Source of the DNA: Candidatus Nanoarchaeia archaeon
Lineage (GTDB): Archaea > Nanobdellota > Nanobdellia > SCGC-AAA011-G17 > JACPNG01
Direction of reading: 5' to 3'
Length of the DNA stretch: 64,000 bases
Assembly (NCBI GenBank): GCA_028714095.1
Contig: JAQTMY010000002.1
Location: 202,636-266,635, forward strand
Shown here piece by piece: positions 17,530 through 26,880 of the stretch (the stretch's first letter is position 1; the number at the start of each line of letters is the position of its first letter). The notes beneath the pieces are model-generated. The model saw only the letters and a list, made by a program, of their open reading frames with translations. It ran no database searches and was not told where the DNA came from. The position numbers and the translations under genes are program-made.

Positions 17530-18218
17530 TTATATCTCTCCTTCTTAGCAAATTTATTGATAAACCTATTGTAGCTTATCCCATAAATCTCCTTAAACCT
17601 ATTTTCATATTGTTTTTTATTCATTTTTTTATGATAAGAATTAATTAATCTTACTAATCTATCTTTACCAAACTCAGAAATTAAGAATCTAACTCCATAA
17701 TACTGAGGAACATACATCCTGTCATTTATTTTTTTTAGGATTAATCTGTAAAATAACAATTTTTTAATATTTTCTTTATTAAGGTTTACTTTCTTTTTGT
17801 ACGTCTTTCCAGGAACCTGTCCAGCAACATACATGGCAAGTCCTTCAGTAAACCAATAAGGCCCTTTATAGACATTAAGTTGCTCTGCATAGATGTGATT
17901 TATCTCATGGGTTAATAATATTTCAAATTTCTCAGTACCTTTGAATTTCTTATAGCATTTATCATATAACTCAATATTTCTTATGACTACAAAATTACCG
18001 TTCTTGCCAACCCCCTTAACCCAAGGGTTATAGAACTTTCCAGCCAATCTTTTAAATTCATCTTCACTGTTAGCAAGCCTTATTCTGAAGAAGCTGCAGT
18101 CTTTTCCAAAAAATCTTTTGTTTTTGTTATAGGCATAATTGCATTTATTAATTATATCTTTAGTTATCTCGTTCTTATTATCCAGTATCTCATAATGCTT
18201 TGTTTTGCACTTATACAC
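17526..18218 (-). CDS. peptidase MA-like zinc metalloprotease
   Basis: 230 residues with a gluzincin-type metal site: HEINH (His104, Glu105, His108) followed by the third ligand in WFTEGLAMYVAG (Glu125). No signal peptide or membrane segment is visible, so a cytoplasmic role is likely. The surrounding basic, Tyr-rich sequence is not otherwise informative. Substrate unknown. Confidence 0.8.
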   Translation of the reverse strand: MYKCKTKHYEILDNKNEITKDIINKCNYAYNKNKRFFGKDCSFFRIRLANSEDEFKRLAGKFYNPWVKGVGKNGNFVVIRNIELYDKCYKKFKGTEKFEILLTHEINHIYAEQLNVYKGPYWFTEGLAMYVAGQVPGKTYKKKVNLNKENIKKLLFYRLILKKINDRMYVPQYYGVRFLISEFGKDRLVRLINSYHKKMNKKQYENRFKEIYGISYNRFINKFAKKERYN

Positions 18219-18316
18219 TCTATTAGTAATCTCTGAATATTTTTAAGTTTAACCAATAAAATCAGTTTCTAGAACCCCACAAATCCCAAACAGGAAGCTT
18301 TTTAAACAGGGATTAT

Positions 18317-18330
18317 ATGCCTTAAGGCAT
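18317..18330. promoter_or_regulatory. 14-bp palindrome between TATA and start of the zinc-ribbon miniprotein gene
   Basis: ATGCCTTAAGGCAT is a perfect palindrome. It follows the TATA-like ctttttaaacagg (18298-18310) by 7 bp, so it covers the expected transcription start and could be a repressor site. Confidence 0.4.
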
Positions 18331-18376
18331 GCATAAATGATAACCAAAGTTTATGTTGACACGGAGGTCCTATAAA

Positions 18377-18544
18377 ATGGATAGATTTAACAAAGGTGGG
18401 TTCAAACCAAGAAGTTTCGGCCCAAGAGAAATGCATAAAGCAACTTGTTCTGAGTGCGGACAGGAATGTGAAGTTCCTTTCAAGCCACAAGAAGGCAAGC
18501 CAGTTTACTGCAGAGATTGTTACGCTAAGAAGAAAAAATTCTAA
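18377..18544 (+). CDS. CxxC-CxxC zinc-ribbon miniprotein
   Basis: A 55-residue protein with a basic, Gly-rich N-terminus and one treble-clef or ribbon: CSECGQEC (about 27-34), VPFKP, then CRDC (about 47-50), and a Lys-rich tail. The same small ribbon is common in DPANN and CPR genomes. It is probably RNA- or ribosome-associated, but the function is not established. Start chosen at ATG 18377 because GGAGGT (18363-18368) lies 8 nt upstream; an in-frame upstream TTG at 18353 is not supported. Confidence 0.8.
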   Translation: MDRFNKGGFKPRSFGPREMHKATCSECGQECEVPFKPQEGKPVYCRDCYAKKKKF

Positions 18545-18610
18545 GTTAATAACGTATAAATAACATTTATTCAAATTTTTTTACTTTTAATTTTATAAAA
18601 AGAAAAGGAA

Positions 18611-19867
18611 CTAAAGTTCCTTAGAAGTCAATACAAATATTTTTGTTTCTCCAGGTCTAAGTTTAGATGAAGTTCCAACAATGTATTTTACTCCTGCTCT
18701 TTCTGCAGTCTTAACTAAATCCCTATCTATCTCTCCATCCATGACTATTGCGCTAGCCTTTAAATTTCTTAAAGTAGCCATCAATTCAGCCAAAGGAACC
18801 TTTCCGAGCACATCCATCTTGTCATCTAAAATAGATGCTCCTCTTGTTCCAACTAAATCATTTATCATATCTTTGAAGAGTTTACTCATATTTTCATCTA
18901 AAACAGGTCTTCTTTGATATGTCCTCTGCTGCATCTGCATCCTGGGTCTTTCTTCTCTGTTTTGAGACTCTCTCATCTGAGGTCTATTAGTTCTATATCT
19001 TATATTTTCTTTTCCATTTCCCTGGTTAATGTCTTCCAAAGCCTGTTCTAAAGTAACTCTTGATCTCAATGATTTATGAATTTCTTTTTTAGTTATTTCT
19101 TCAACTTCTTTTCCGTCTGGGGCCTTAGCTACAAAATCAACTTCTGCAACAGCAGCAATCTCCTTAATAATCAGGTCTCCGCCCCTGTCTCCATCAACAA
19201 AAACAGTAATTGTTTTTCTCCTACATAATTCAATTATAGTTTCAGGGATATTTGTTCCATTCATTGCTATGATATTTTTAATTCCATGTCTTAGTAAATT
19301 AAGAACATCAGCTCTTCCTTCAACAACAATAACTTCATCAGTTTCATCTATTCCGGGGCCTGCAGATAATCTATCTTTCCCATATTCTACAGCCTCCATC
19401 ATCCTTACTGAGTTAGCTACCTCATCTGTGATTTCCTGACTATCAGGCAAAATATCGCTGGTTAAATTCCTTAGTAATTCTTTGGCTCTCTCCAAAACAA
19501 AAGATCTTTTGCTTATCCTTACATCTTCTATTTTTTCAACAACAACCTTTGAATTGCAAGGTCCTATCCTTTCGATAGTTTCCAGAGCAGCAGCTATAAT
19601 TGCTGTTTCTGACTTGTCCAGACTGGATGGAATAGTAATTGTACCAGAAGTTTTTCCAGCTTTAATCTCTGTCTTAACTTCTATCCTTCCTATTCTTCCA
19701 GATCTTTGTAATTCTCTTAATTCTAGGTTCTCCCCTAGTAATCCTTCTGTTTGACCAAAAATAGCTCCAACAACATCAGGTCTTTCGACCGTACCATCAA
19801 TCTGAATGTGAGCGTGAACTATATATTTGGCTGATACTGGGCTTATTTTTCCCATCTTAACCTCCAA
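18611..19867 (-). CDS. dnaG: archaeal DnaG-type primase
   Basis: 418 residues. A TOPRIM domain holds the catalytic Glu in VIVVEGRADVLNLL (about 178-191) and the DGD motif in VFVDGDRGGD. Archaeal DnaG associates with the exosome and can make RNA primers. A Gln/Arg/Met-rich low-complexity linker lies near residues 300-325. A conserved C-terminal domain (GEIDRDLVKTAERAGVKYI) follows. It starts at ATG 19867 or at the internal Met5 (MGKISPVSAKYIVHAH, where the conserved sequence begins); GGAGG lies between the two and favours Met5. Confidence 0.95.
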   Translation of the reverse strand: MEVKMGKISPVSAKYIVHAHIQIDGTVERPDVVGAIFGQTEGLLGENLELRELQRSGRIGRIEVKTEIKAGKTSGTITIPSSLDKSETAIIAAALETIERIGPCNSKVVVEKIEDVRISKRSFVLERAKELLRNLTSDILPDSQEITDEVANSVRMMEAVEYGKDRLSAGPGIDETDEVIVVEGRADVLNLLRHGIKNIIAMNGTNIPETIIELCRRKTITVFVDGDRGGDLIIKEIAAVAEVDFVAKAPDGKEVEEITKKEIHKSLRSRVTLEQALEDINQGNGKENIRYRTNRPQMRESQNREERPRMQMQQRTYQRRPVLDENMSKLFKDMINDLVGTRGASILDDKMDVLGKVPLAELMATLRNLKASAIVMDGEIDRDLVKTAERAGVKYIVGTSSKLRPGETKIFVLTSKEL

Positions 19868-19962
19868 TGCTAAGTCACCAAAAACAACTATTTAGAAAGA
19901 AACACAACCTTTTACAAAAGCTATTCCCCCTTTTCTTTACCTAAATCTTGCCATCCAACCCC

Positions 19963-19975
19963 CCCTCATCGAGGG
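19963..19975 (-). other. short GC hairpin upstream of dnaG
   Basis: CCCTC-GAT-GAGGG is a stem-loop in the otherwise AT-rich dnaG upstream region, next to a run of seven G on the minus strand. It may be in the dnaG leader or at the 3' end of the RNA at 20059-20131. Too small to interpret further. Confidence 0.3.
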
Positions 19976-20058
19976 TTTAAATGAAATTAAGCATTAATAT
20001 TAAATTATGTTCCTTCCCACGTATAGTGATTTAGTGATTTTATTATTATTAATTTTTA

Positions 20059-20131
20059 GCCCGCTACACTAACTCCCAAGCTCATCGCATTGGCATTAGC
20101 CGCACTCCATTGAGTATTCTCATGGCGGGCA
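20059..20131 (-). ncRNA. candidate structured small RNA, tRNA-sized
   Basis: On the minus strand this 73-nt GC-rich island in AT-rich surroundings begins GCCCGC and ends GCGGGC, closing on itself with 6 bp. Inside, CATGAG-AATA-CTCAATG forms a second hairpin and GGC-TAAT-GCC a third, giving a branched, cloverleaf-like outline. There is no T-loop consensus, no clear C/D or ACA boxes, and no credible anticodon arm. A TATA box (TTTATATAGG, 20152-20162) is centred 26 nt upstream of the 5' end, and the 3' end runs into an A/T tract. It may be an unusual guide RNA or a decayed tRNA. Confidence 0.5.
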
Positions 20132-20232
20132 TATGCTATATTGATATTTAACCTATATAAAAAGGTTTCTATACAACTTATAAATAAAACAAAAGGTTTA
20201 TAAATAAGATAACCCTACTAAGGAGTAACAAA

Positions 20233-20688
20233 ATGAATAGTAAGATCCTAAACATTGAAGAACTTGCAGAAAAGAGAGGTAGTATTCCTCCCTATTTCAC
20301 AGAAAAATTTTGTATAGATAAAATTAAAAAAAATGTTTTAGATGATCTAAAAAAGAACACTAAAAACTATTCAGAATCCTATGGAATTTCTCAAGATACA
20401 TTCAAAACGGTTGTAAATCTTTTTAAACAAAGTAATAGCCCAGGAAGCCAAGATTGGAAAGAAGTATTTAATAATCAAAAAAACATCGAGAATATAGAAA
20501 AGATCTATTCTGATATAACTACTCTTTTAGTTTCAAAATTTGAAAGATTCAATGACCTAGTAGATCAATATCATCAAGCATCTACAGCAAAAAGGTTAGA
20601 TACCATTAAAGAATTAGAGATTAACCCAGAAGAGATTACCTTAGTCTCTCTTGACTCAGACAACATAGATAAAATCCTAGATTACTAA
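20233..20688 (+). CDS. unknown small helical protein
   Basis: 151 residues, acidic and helical, with no motif I recognise. AAGGAG lies about 7 nt before the ATG, and two TATA-like boxes (acttataaataa near 20177 and gtttataaataag near 20196) lie upstream. Convergent with lysS, 1 nt between stops. Confidence 0.65.
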   Translation: MNSKILNIEELAEKRGSIPPYFTEKFCIDKIKKNVLDDLKKNTKNYSESYGISQDTFKTVVNLFKQSNSPGSQDWKEVFNNQKNIENIEKIYSDITTLLVSKFERFNDLVDQYHQASTAKRLDTIKELEINPEEITLVSLDSDNIDKILDY

Positions 20689-20689
20689 T

Positions 20690-22162
20690 TTATTCAATTT
20701 CTTTCATAAACGGAAATAAAATTACATCTCTTATTGAAACAGAATCAGTCAAGATCATTATTAACCTATCAACTCCTAATCCAAACCCGCCCATTGGAGG
20801 CATTCCAAATTCTACTGATTTAACAAAATCTTCATCCATTGGATGGGCATCCTCACTTCCAGCCCTTAATTCTTTGGCCTGTTCTTCCAGTAATTCTTTT
20901 TGTATTTCAGGATCATTTAATTCTGTATAACCATTCCCCAATTCCATCCCAGCTATGTAAGGTTCAAACTTCTCAATTAAATCATCATGCTTCCTATGAA
21001 TTTTGCATAAAGGACTCGCTTCCTTAGGATAATCTATAACAAACACAGGATCAACCAATTTATCCTCAACTAACTCTTCAAATAATAAAGTTATGGCCAA
21101 TCCTCTTGAATAATCTCCTTCGTATTCAATATTATAACTCCTCAACAATTCTTTCATTTCTTCATTATTATATTCATCAACATTAATGTTAGCATATTTT
21201 TTTATTGCATCCTTGACAGTTATCCTCTTCCATGGAGCCTTTAAATTAATTTTATGTCCCTGATATTCTATCTTTGTTGTTCCTAAAACTTTTTTAGCAA
21301 TAGATTCTATCATTTCTTCAACTAAGTTCATCATATCATTGTAATCAACATAAGTCCAATAACATTCCATCTGTGTAAACTCAGGATTATGGGTTCTATC
21401 TACGCTCTCATTCCTGAAGTCCTTTCCAATTTCGTATACTTTTTCAAATCCACCAGTAACTAATCTCTTCAGATATAATTCATCAGAAACCCTCATATAA
21501 ACATCCATCTTCAAATCATGCAGGAAACTTTTGAATGGCCTTGCATTTGCCCCTCCATAGACTCTTTGCAATACCGGAGTTTCAACCTCCAAAAATCCTT
21601 TATTATCTAAAAACTCCCTTAAAGATTTAATTATTTCAGTCCTCTTGACAAAAGTATCTTTAACCTCCTTGTTAGAAATCAAATCAAGATATCTTTGTCT
21701 GTATTTTATTTCAATGTCTTTTAATCCATGGAATTTTTCAGGCAAAGGCCTTAAACTTTTAGCCAGTATCTCAAATTCTTCAGCATAAACAGAGAGTTCC
21801 CCCATCTTTGTTTTAAAAATAGTTCCTTTGATGCCAACAATATCACCTAAATCAACTTTCTTAAAGATTTTGTAAATCTCTTTTCCAACATCATCCTCTC
21901 TTATATAAAACTGGATTTGTCCGCTGTCATCCTGGATATGTGCAAATGATGCTTTCCCCATTATCCTTAATGTCATAATCCTTCCGGCAACAGCAACATG
22001 CTTTTTAGTCCTAGTTTCTTTTTCTAAATCTTTATTTTCCTCTGAAATCTGCAAAGTACTATGCGTTTTCTTGAAAAAATAAGGATAAGGATTAATACCT
22101 TCTTCTCTTAAAGCATTTAATTTTTCCTTTCTTTGTTTAATTAAATCATTTGTCTCTTCCAT
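20690..22162 (-). CDS. lysS: lysyl-tRNA synthetase, class II
   Basis: 490 residues: an N-terminal OB-fold anticodon-binding domain (about 45-150), then the class II core with motif 2 FRNESVDRTHNPEFTQMECY (about 247-266) and motif 3 GFGLGVDRLIMILT (about 461-474). Most archaea carry a class I LysRS, so this bacterial/eukaryal-type enzyme suggests ancient transfer. Probably cotranscribed with pyrG, which lies 26 nt upstream. Confidence 0.97.
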   Translation of the reverse strand: MEETNDLIKQRKEKLNALREEGINPYPYFFKKTHSTLQISEENKDLEKETRTKKHVAVAGRIMTLRIMGKASFAHIQDDSGQIQFYIREDDVGKEIYKIFKKVDLGDIVGIKGTIFKTKMGELSVYAEEFEILAKSLRPLPEKFHGLKDIEIKYRQRYLDLISNKEVKDTFVKRTEIIKSLREFLDNKGFLEVETPVLQRVYGGANARPFKSFLHDLKMDVYMRVSDELYLKRLVTGGFEKVYEIGKDFRNESVDRTHNPEFTQMECYWTYVDYNDMMNLVEEMIESIAKKVLGTTKIEYQGHKINLKAPWKRITVKDAIKKYANINVDEYNNEEMKELLRSYNIEYEGDYSRGLAITLLFEELVEDKLVDPVFVIDYPKEASPLCKIHRKHDDLIEKFEPYIAGMELGNGYTELNDPEIQKELLEEQAKELRAGSEDAHPMDEDFVKSVEFGMPPMGGFGLGVDRLIMILTDSVSIRDVILFPFMKEIE

Positions 22163-22187
22163 TAGAAAATAGTTTTAAAGAGAATAT

Positions 22188-23888
22188 TTAAAGTTTCCTC
22201 TTCAAACAGGCATTGATAAATCCTGTATAAATTGGACTTGGTCTTAAGGGTTTAGAAGTATATTCAGGATGGAACTGCACTCCAATAAAGAAAGGATGAT
22301 TTCTTAACTCCAATATCTGCATGATTTCCTCATGCTTTGCTCTCCCAGAAAATATCACTCCTGAATTTACAAACTCCTGCAAATACCTATTATTAAATTC
22401 ATATCTATGTCTAAATCTCTCTCTTATCTGATTTTTATTATACAAATTATAAGCCAAGGTCCCATCCTTAATAAGAACATCATGTCCTCCTAGTCTCATT
22501 GTTCCACCCATTTTATCAATAGATCTTTGTCCAGGCAACAAATCAATGACAGGATGGCTAGTTTCTCTGTCAACTTCTGTTGTATGAGCATCACTCCATC
22601 CCAAAACATTTCTTGCATACTCAATTATTGCCATCTGGAATCCATAACATAATCCTAAGTAAGGCAATTTATTTTTTCTTGCATACTCAACGCATTTAAT
22701 CTTACCTTCAACTCCCCTTGATCCAAAACCACCCGGAACAATTATTCCATCCAGATCCTTTAATTTTTCATTTACGTTTTCATTTGTAACCTCTGTAGTG
22801 TCAATCCAGATTATATTAAGATTACAGTATTTGTAAGGAGCACAATGCTCCAATGCCTTTAATATGCTTAAATAAGAATCCCAAACCTCGGTATATTTCC
22901 CGGTAATCCCCACATTAATTGTTTTATTTACATTTTTTAAAGCATAAACAAACCTTTCCCAGTTTTCAAATGTTAACTCTCCAGTTCCAGAACAGCAATT
23001 TAATTTTAGATGGTTTATTATTGATTTATCCAACCCAATTTGTTTAAGATACAATGGAATTTCATAAATACTTCCGACATTAGGCAATCCAAAAACGCTT
23101 TCAACAGGAACGTTGCTTGAAACACTTATCTTTTGTCTTATCTGGTCTGGAATTGGCAAGCTTGATCTGCATACAATAATATCTGGCTGTATCCCTAATG
23201 ATAATAAACCCTTTAATCCAAGCTGAGCTGCTTTGCTTTTAAATTCTCCCAAGCTACTTGGTTTTAGAATATAACTTAGGTTTACAAAGCAGACATAATC
23301 TGCTCCTTCTTCATGCCTTAGCTGTCTCATTGCCTCAACAAAATATCCGTTCTCTAAATCCCCTACAGTTCCGCCAACCTCAACAATAACAACATCTGCT
23401 TTGGATAAAACTGCTAATTTTCTTATGAAATATTTTATTTCTCCCGTAACGTGGGGGACAAACTGGACATCTCTTCCCAAATATTTTCCAGCCCTTTCTT
23501 TATCTATAATTGTTTTGAATAATTTTCCAGCTGTTAGGTAATTATCTTTAGTTAAATCTCGATTATTAAATCTCTCATAACTTCCTAAGTCCAAATCTGT
23601 TTCAGTCCCGTCATCCAAAACAAAAACCTCTCCATGTCTGTATGGATTTAATGTTCCTGCATCATAATTTAGATAACCATCAAACTTTAAAGGAGCTACT
23701 TTTAGACCATTACAACCTAAAACAGTTCCTAAACTTGAACTGAAAATTCCTTTTCCAATACCTGAAATAACAGTTCCGGTAACAACAACATATTTTGTCT
23801 TACCTTTTTCATAACCATCAGGAATCTCAGAATAGCCTTCTTCATCTACCCCTTTTTTCCCTAGAGAAATAATATCTTCAGGCATCAA
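22188..23888 (-). CDS. pyrG: CTP synthase
   Basis: Makes CTP from UTP, ATP and glutamine. The amidoligase domain (residues about 30-300) has SGIGKGIFSSSLG, HGEVFVLDDG and IVEVGGTVGDLE. The class I glutaminase domain (about 320-566) has the nucleophile Cys in LGLCYGFQMA and the C-terminal His/Glu in GVQFHPEYTSKP. An N-terminal extension of about 27 residues precedes the P-loop strand. A paralogue of only the first domain lies 3.8 kb away at 27677-28516. Confidence 0.98.
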   Translation of the reverse strand: MMPEDIISLGKKGVDEEGYSEIPDGYEKGKTKYVVVTGTVISGIGKGIFSSSLGTVLGCNGLKVAPLKFDGYLNYDAGTLNPYRHGEVFVLDDGTETDLDLGSYERFNNRDLTKDNYLTAGKLFKTIIDKERAGKYLGRDVQFVPHVTGEIKYFIRKLAVLSKADVVIVEVGGTVGDLENGYFVEAMRQLRHEEGADYVCFVNLSYILKPSSLGEFKSKAAQLGLKGLLSLGIQPDIIVCRSSLPIPDQIRQKISVSSNVPVESVFGLPNVGSIYEIPLYLKQIGLDKSIINHLKLNCCSGTGELTFENWERFVYALKNVNKTINVGITGKYTEVWDSYLSILKALEHCAPYKYCNLNIIWIDTTEVTNENVNEKLKDLDGIIVPGGFGSRGVEGKIKCVEYARKNKLPYLGLCYGFQMAIIEYARNVLGWSDAHTTEVDRETSHPVIDLLPGQRSIDKMGGTMRLGGHDVLIKDGTLAYNLYNKNQIRERFRHRYEFNNRYLQEFVNSGVIFSGRAKHEEIMQILELRNHPFFIGVQFHPEYTSKPLRPSPIYTGFINACLKRKL

Positions 23889-23941
23889 TCCTTGATTTAG
23901 AAGAACCTATATAAAGATTATTATACTGCAGAGAATATTAC

Positions 23942-24373
23942 CTACATTATTAAATATTTATCAAAAAATTCAAATTCAGAAAGAGGACAGTTCTTATAAA
24001 AAGGTTTATCATCCTGTTGAGGGATAGGAGCTTTACTTAAATAAACTATTGCCTTTTGGAGAATATTATCCGCAAATTTTTCAACACCCCCTTCATCAGT
24101 ATTAAACCTTTCATCTTTACTGATAATATCATCAATTGGAGTTAAAAATTTAAACACTTCATTATTATTCATCAAAAAAGGATGGTCATAATTCCTTCCC
24201 ACAAAAACACCACTAAATTTTTTAACCTTATAATCATAACTTACACAAATCTCCCCTGGAGGAAATTTATATTTTTTATCACCTCGCCTTGAGACTAAGA
24301 TAAGAGAATCAAAATGACGCAGAAATACAACTAAATCCTCCTTCAACTTTATAATCTCAAACGAATTCCTTTC
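23942..24373 (-). CDS. unknown small protein
   Basis: About 143 residues, cytoplasmic, with mixed alpha/beta character. It has no recognised motif, although SRRGDKKYKFPPGEI near residue 28 is reminiscent of the start of nucleotide-handling folds. Start placed at ATG 24373 and not at the in-frame ATG 24397: the TATA-like CTATTTAAG (24408-24416) predicts transcription from about 24386, downstream of the longer start. Confidence 0.6.
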   Translation of the reverse strand, partial: ERNSFEIIKLKEDLVVFLRHFDSLILVSRRGDKKYKFPPGEICVSYDYKVKKFSGVFVGRNYDHPFLMNNNEVFKFLTPIDDIISKDERFNTDEGGVEKFADNILQKAIVYLSKAPIPQQDDKPFYKNCPLSEFEFFDKYLIM

Positions 24374-24407
24374 CATAAAAAGTATAAAACAGAACATAAT
24401 AAAAAAC

Positions 24408-24437
24408 TTAAATAGGATTATCTGTAATTATTACAGA
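24408..24437. promoter_or_regulatory. bidirectional TATA box plus 17-bp palindrome
   Basis: The box cttaaatag is placed to serve the minus-strand gene starting at 24373 and also a rightward start near 24439. Directly after it, TCTGTAAT-T-ATTACAGA (24421-24437) is a perfect inverted repeat, placed like an operator for rightward transcription. Confidence 0.45.
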
Positions 24438-24479
24438 CATGACTGAAAAAACCTGGAAGAAATAAGAAACCTAGTTGGA

Positions 24480-24581
24480 ATGCCTGGACTAAAAGAACTA
24501 GATTCAGGTAGAGAAGGCATTTTTGGTGGAAGCCTTTACCCCTTTACCAACTTTAGGATGTATATTCTACATCCAAAATAA
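24480..24581 (+). CDS. possible 33-residue ORF or gene remnant before the thermosome gene
   Basis: Reads from ATG 24480 to TAA 24581 and contains FGGSLYPFTNFRMYILHPK at its end. Upstream in another frame is an 8-codon ORF (24439-24465) beginning at the predicted leaderless start. The same frame as the 33-mer is open back to 24451, which suggests one slightly longer coding segment broken by a frameshift. A hairpin GGATGTA-TATTC-TACATCC ends the region (24556-24574). Whether it encodes anything is uncertain. Confidence 0.25.
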   Translation: MPGLKELDSGREGIFGGSLYPFTNFRMYILHPK

Positions 24582-24587
24582 ATCCAA

Positions 24588-24600
24588 AACCTTTATAAAG
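24588..24600 (+). promoter_or_regulatory. thermosome gene promoter
   Basis: aacctttataaag is a strong BRE-like plus TATA element about 65-75 nt before the start of the thermosome gene, leaving a leader of about 40 nt that carries GAGAGAGGT near the ATG. Confidence 0.5.
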
Positions 24601-24662
24601 AAAAACATTAAAAAACTAACGAAAAGAAGTGAGTTTTAAACCTGAGAGAGGTTAATTATAAC

Positions 24663-26273
24663 ATGAACCAACAACAACCAATCTTTATACTTCCAGAAGG
24701 CTATTCCAGAATGATTGGAAAAGATGCCCAGAGATCTAATATTCTAGCAGCCAAGCAGGTAGCTGAAACTGTAAGAACAACTTTAGGCCCAAAAGGAATG
24801 GACAAGATGTTAGTTGATTCTACTGGAGAGATTATTATCACAAATGATGGTGTTACAATTCTTGAAGAAATGGGGATAGAGCATCCAGCAGCAAAAATGC
24901 TGGTAGAGGTAGCAAAAACCCAGGAAAATGAGGTTGGAGATGGAACAACAACAGCAGTAGTTCTTGCTGGAGAATTATTAAAAAACGCAGAAGATTTATT
25001 AGACAAGAATATCCATCCTACTGTAATCTCAAAAGGTTATAGATTGGCTGCAGAAAGAGCTCAGGAAATTTTGAATAGGATAGCTGAAAATATAACAGAG
25101 CAGGATATTGGATTATTAAAAAAGATTGCATCTACAGCAATGACTGGAAAAGGTGCAGAAACAGCCAAGGAAATTCTTTCAGAATTAGTTGTAAGAGCTG
25201 TTATCCAGATTACAGAAAGAAAGGATAAAATAGAAATCGATATTGATAATATTAAACTTGAAAAGAAAATAGGAGATGGTATTGGAGATTCTGAATTAAT
25301 CTCAGGTATTGTTCTGGATAAAGAAAGAGTTCATTCAGGAATGCCAACAAAAGTAAAAAATGCAAAGATTGTTTTGATTAACTCTGCTCTGGAAATTAAG
25401 AACACAGAGACAGAAGCAAAAATACAGATAACCTCTCCTGATCAATTGCAGGGATTTTTATTCCAGGAAGAAAAAATATTGAAAGACATGGCAACAAAAA
25501 TAATTAATTCCGGAGCTAATGTAGTGTTCTGCCAAAAAGGAATTGATGATATTGCTCAGCATTATCTTGCCAAAAATAAGATTTATGCATGCAGAAGAAT
25601 AAAAAAATCTGATATTGATAAATTGGCAAAAGCAACAAATGCCAAGATTGTAACTAATCTAGATGATTTAAGTCCAGAAGATTTAGGAAAAGCCGGCTTA
25701 GTTGAATCTGTAAAGGTAAAAGATGAAGAGATGACATATGTAAGGGATTGTGAAAATCCAAAAGCAGTGACTTTGTTAATCAGAGGCGGAACCGAGCATG
25801 TTATTGACGAAGCAGAAAGAGCTGTAAAAGATGCAATCGGTGATGTTATCGCTGCATTAAAGGATTCAAAAGTGGTTGCTGGTGCAGGTTCAGTTGAAAT
25901 TGAGTTATCAAAAAAATTAAAAGAATTTTCAAACACATTAACTGGAAGAGAGCAATTGGCAGTTCAGTCTTTTGCAGAATCTCTGGAAATAATTCCAAAA
26001 ACTCTTGCAGAAAATGCCGGTTTAGATCCAATTGATATCTTAACAGAATTAAAACTTCAGCATACCAATAATAAATGGGCAGGCATTGATGTATTTGAGG
26101 GAAAAATCATAGATGCCTGGAAAGCAGGGATAATAGAGCCATTGAAGATAAAAACTCAGGCTGTGAAGTCAGCATCAGAAGTAGCTGAATTAATTCTAAG
26201 AATCGATGATGTAATCGCCGGGGAACAAAAACCAGCAAGTCCTGTTCCAAGAACAAACGAAGAGGAAATGTAA
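24663..26273 (+). CDS. ths: thermosome subunit (group II chaperonin)
   Basis: ATP-driven folding chamber subunit. 536 residues with family blocks [20 protein letters not shown] (about 41-60), [15 protein letters not shown] (about 93-107) and a conserved equatorial C-terminal half ([16 protein letters not shown], then [23 protein letters not shown]). ATP-binding Asp residues are in place. The short C-terminal tail lacks a GGM repeat. It is transcribed alone from its own promoter. Confidence 0.98.
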   Translation: MNQQQPIFILPEGYSRMIGKDAQRSNILAAKQVAETVRTTLGPKGMDKMLVDSTGEIIITNDGVTILEEMGIEHPAAKMLVEVAKTQENEVGDGTTTAVVLAGELLKNAEDLLDKNIHPTVISKGYRLAAERAQEILNRIAENITEQDIGLLKKIASTAMTGKGAETAKEILSELVVRAVIQITERKDKIEIDIDNIKLEKKIGDGIGDSELISGIVLDKERVHSGMPTKVKNAKIVLINSALEIKNTETEAKIQITSPDQLQGFLFQEEKILKDMATKIINSGANVVFCQKGIDDIAQHYLAKNKIYACRRIKKSDIDKLAKATNAKIVTNLDDLSPEDLGKAGLVESVKVKDEEMTYVRDCENPKAVTLLIRGGTEHVIDEAERAVKDAIGDVIAALKDSKVVAGAGSVEIELSKKLKEFSNTLTGREQLAVQSFAESLEIIPKTLAENAGLDPIDILTELKLQHTNNKWAGIDVFEGKIIDAWKAGIIEPLKIKTQAVKSASEVAELILRIDDVIAGEQKPASPVPRTNEEEM

Positions 26274-26867
26274 TTATAAAAACTTATTTAATTCTCTTTT
26301 AATCTTTTCAATAAAGTTCTTATTAAGATTAAATTTTTCTTCTGGAGTAAAATCCATCCAAGATTTAAGACTTCCATTTCTAAAAAAAACTGCAGCAAGT
26401 GGGAACCCCTCAATAAATTCATTTTCAAATAAAGATTTATCAATTCGGCCTTCAACTTTATGAAAAAAAGTTTTAACTTTCCCTTCAGAAGTAGCAATAG
26501 AAACAGCTTCTTGAAAATAACAGTTAGTATTATCCAAATCTTTCATCTTTTTTTTAAAAAACTCAAAAAAGTCTCTATTAGAAACATCAACAGGTAATTC
26601 TCCTCCCCACCTTCTAATCGCGACTCCAGGCTTACCATCTAAAGCTTCAAAATATAATCCAATATCCTCGCTTAAAGTAACTATTCCACTTTCCTTGGCA
26701 TAAAACAAAGCCTTTTTTTGAGAATTTTTTTCTAGAGAAACAAGGTCTTCCTCAATCTCACAGTTAATCCCTAACTCATCTAAAGAATATAAATCAAACT
26801 CTTTCAAAAAAAGTTTCCATTTTTCAAACTTCCCCTTGTTTCTTGTTCCAATTAAAAGTTTAGGCAT
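26274..26867 (-). CDS. HAM1/RdgB-like nucleotide pyrophosphatase, divergent
   Basis: 197 residues. Resembles ITP/XTP pyrophosphatases that clear non-canonical purine NTPs: IGTRNKGKFEKW (about 5-16, the TxNxxK motif), LSEDIGLYFEALDGKPGVAI (about 65-84, the ADDSGL region), and FTPEEKFNLN near the end. The usual GFGYDPVF motif is changed to GFPLAAVF, losing an Asp, so substrate range may differ. It is the last gene of the operon headed by the CTP-synthase-like ligase, 13 nt after its neighbour. Confidence 0.8.
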   Translation of the reverse strand: MPKLLIGTRNKGKFEKWKLFLKEFDLYSLDELGINCEIEEDLVSLEKNSQKKALFYAKESGIVTLSEDIGLYFEALDGKPGVAIRRWGGELPVDVSNRDFFEFFKKKMKDLDNTNCYFQEAVSIATSEGKVKTFFHKVEGRIDKSLFENEFIEGFPLAAVFFRNGSLKSWMDFTPEEKFNLNKNFIEKIKRELNKFL

Positions 26868-26880
26868 ATTCTAAAAGAAT

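Noticed and set aside
20059-20131. Calling this RNA a tRNA
   Set aside because: Size and closing stem fit, but the T-loop, D-loop GG and anticodon stem-loop are missing.
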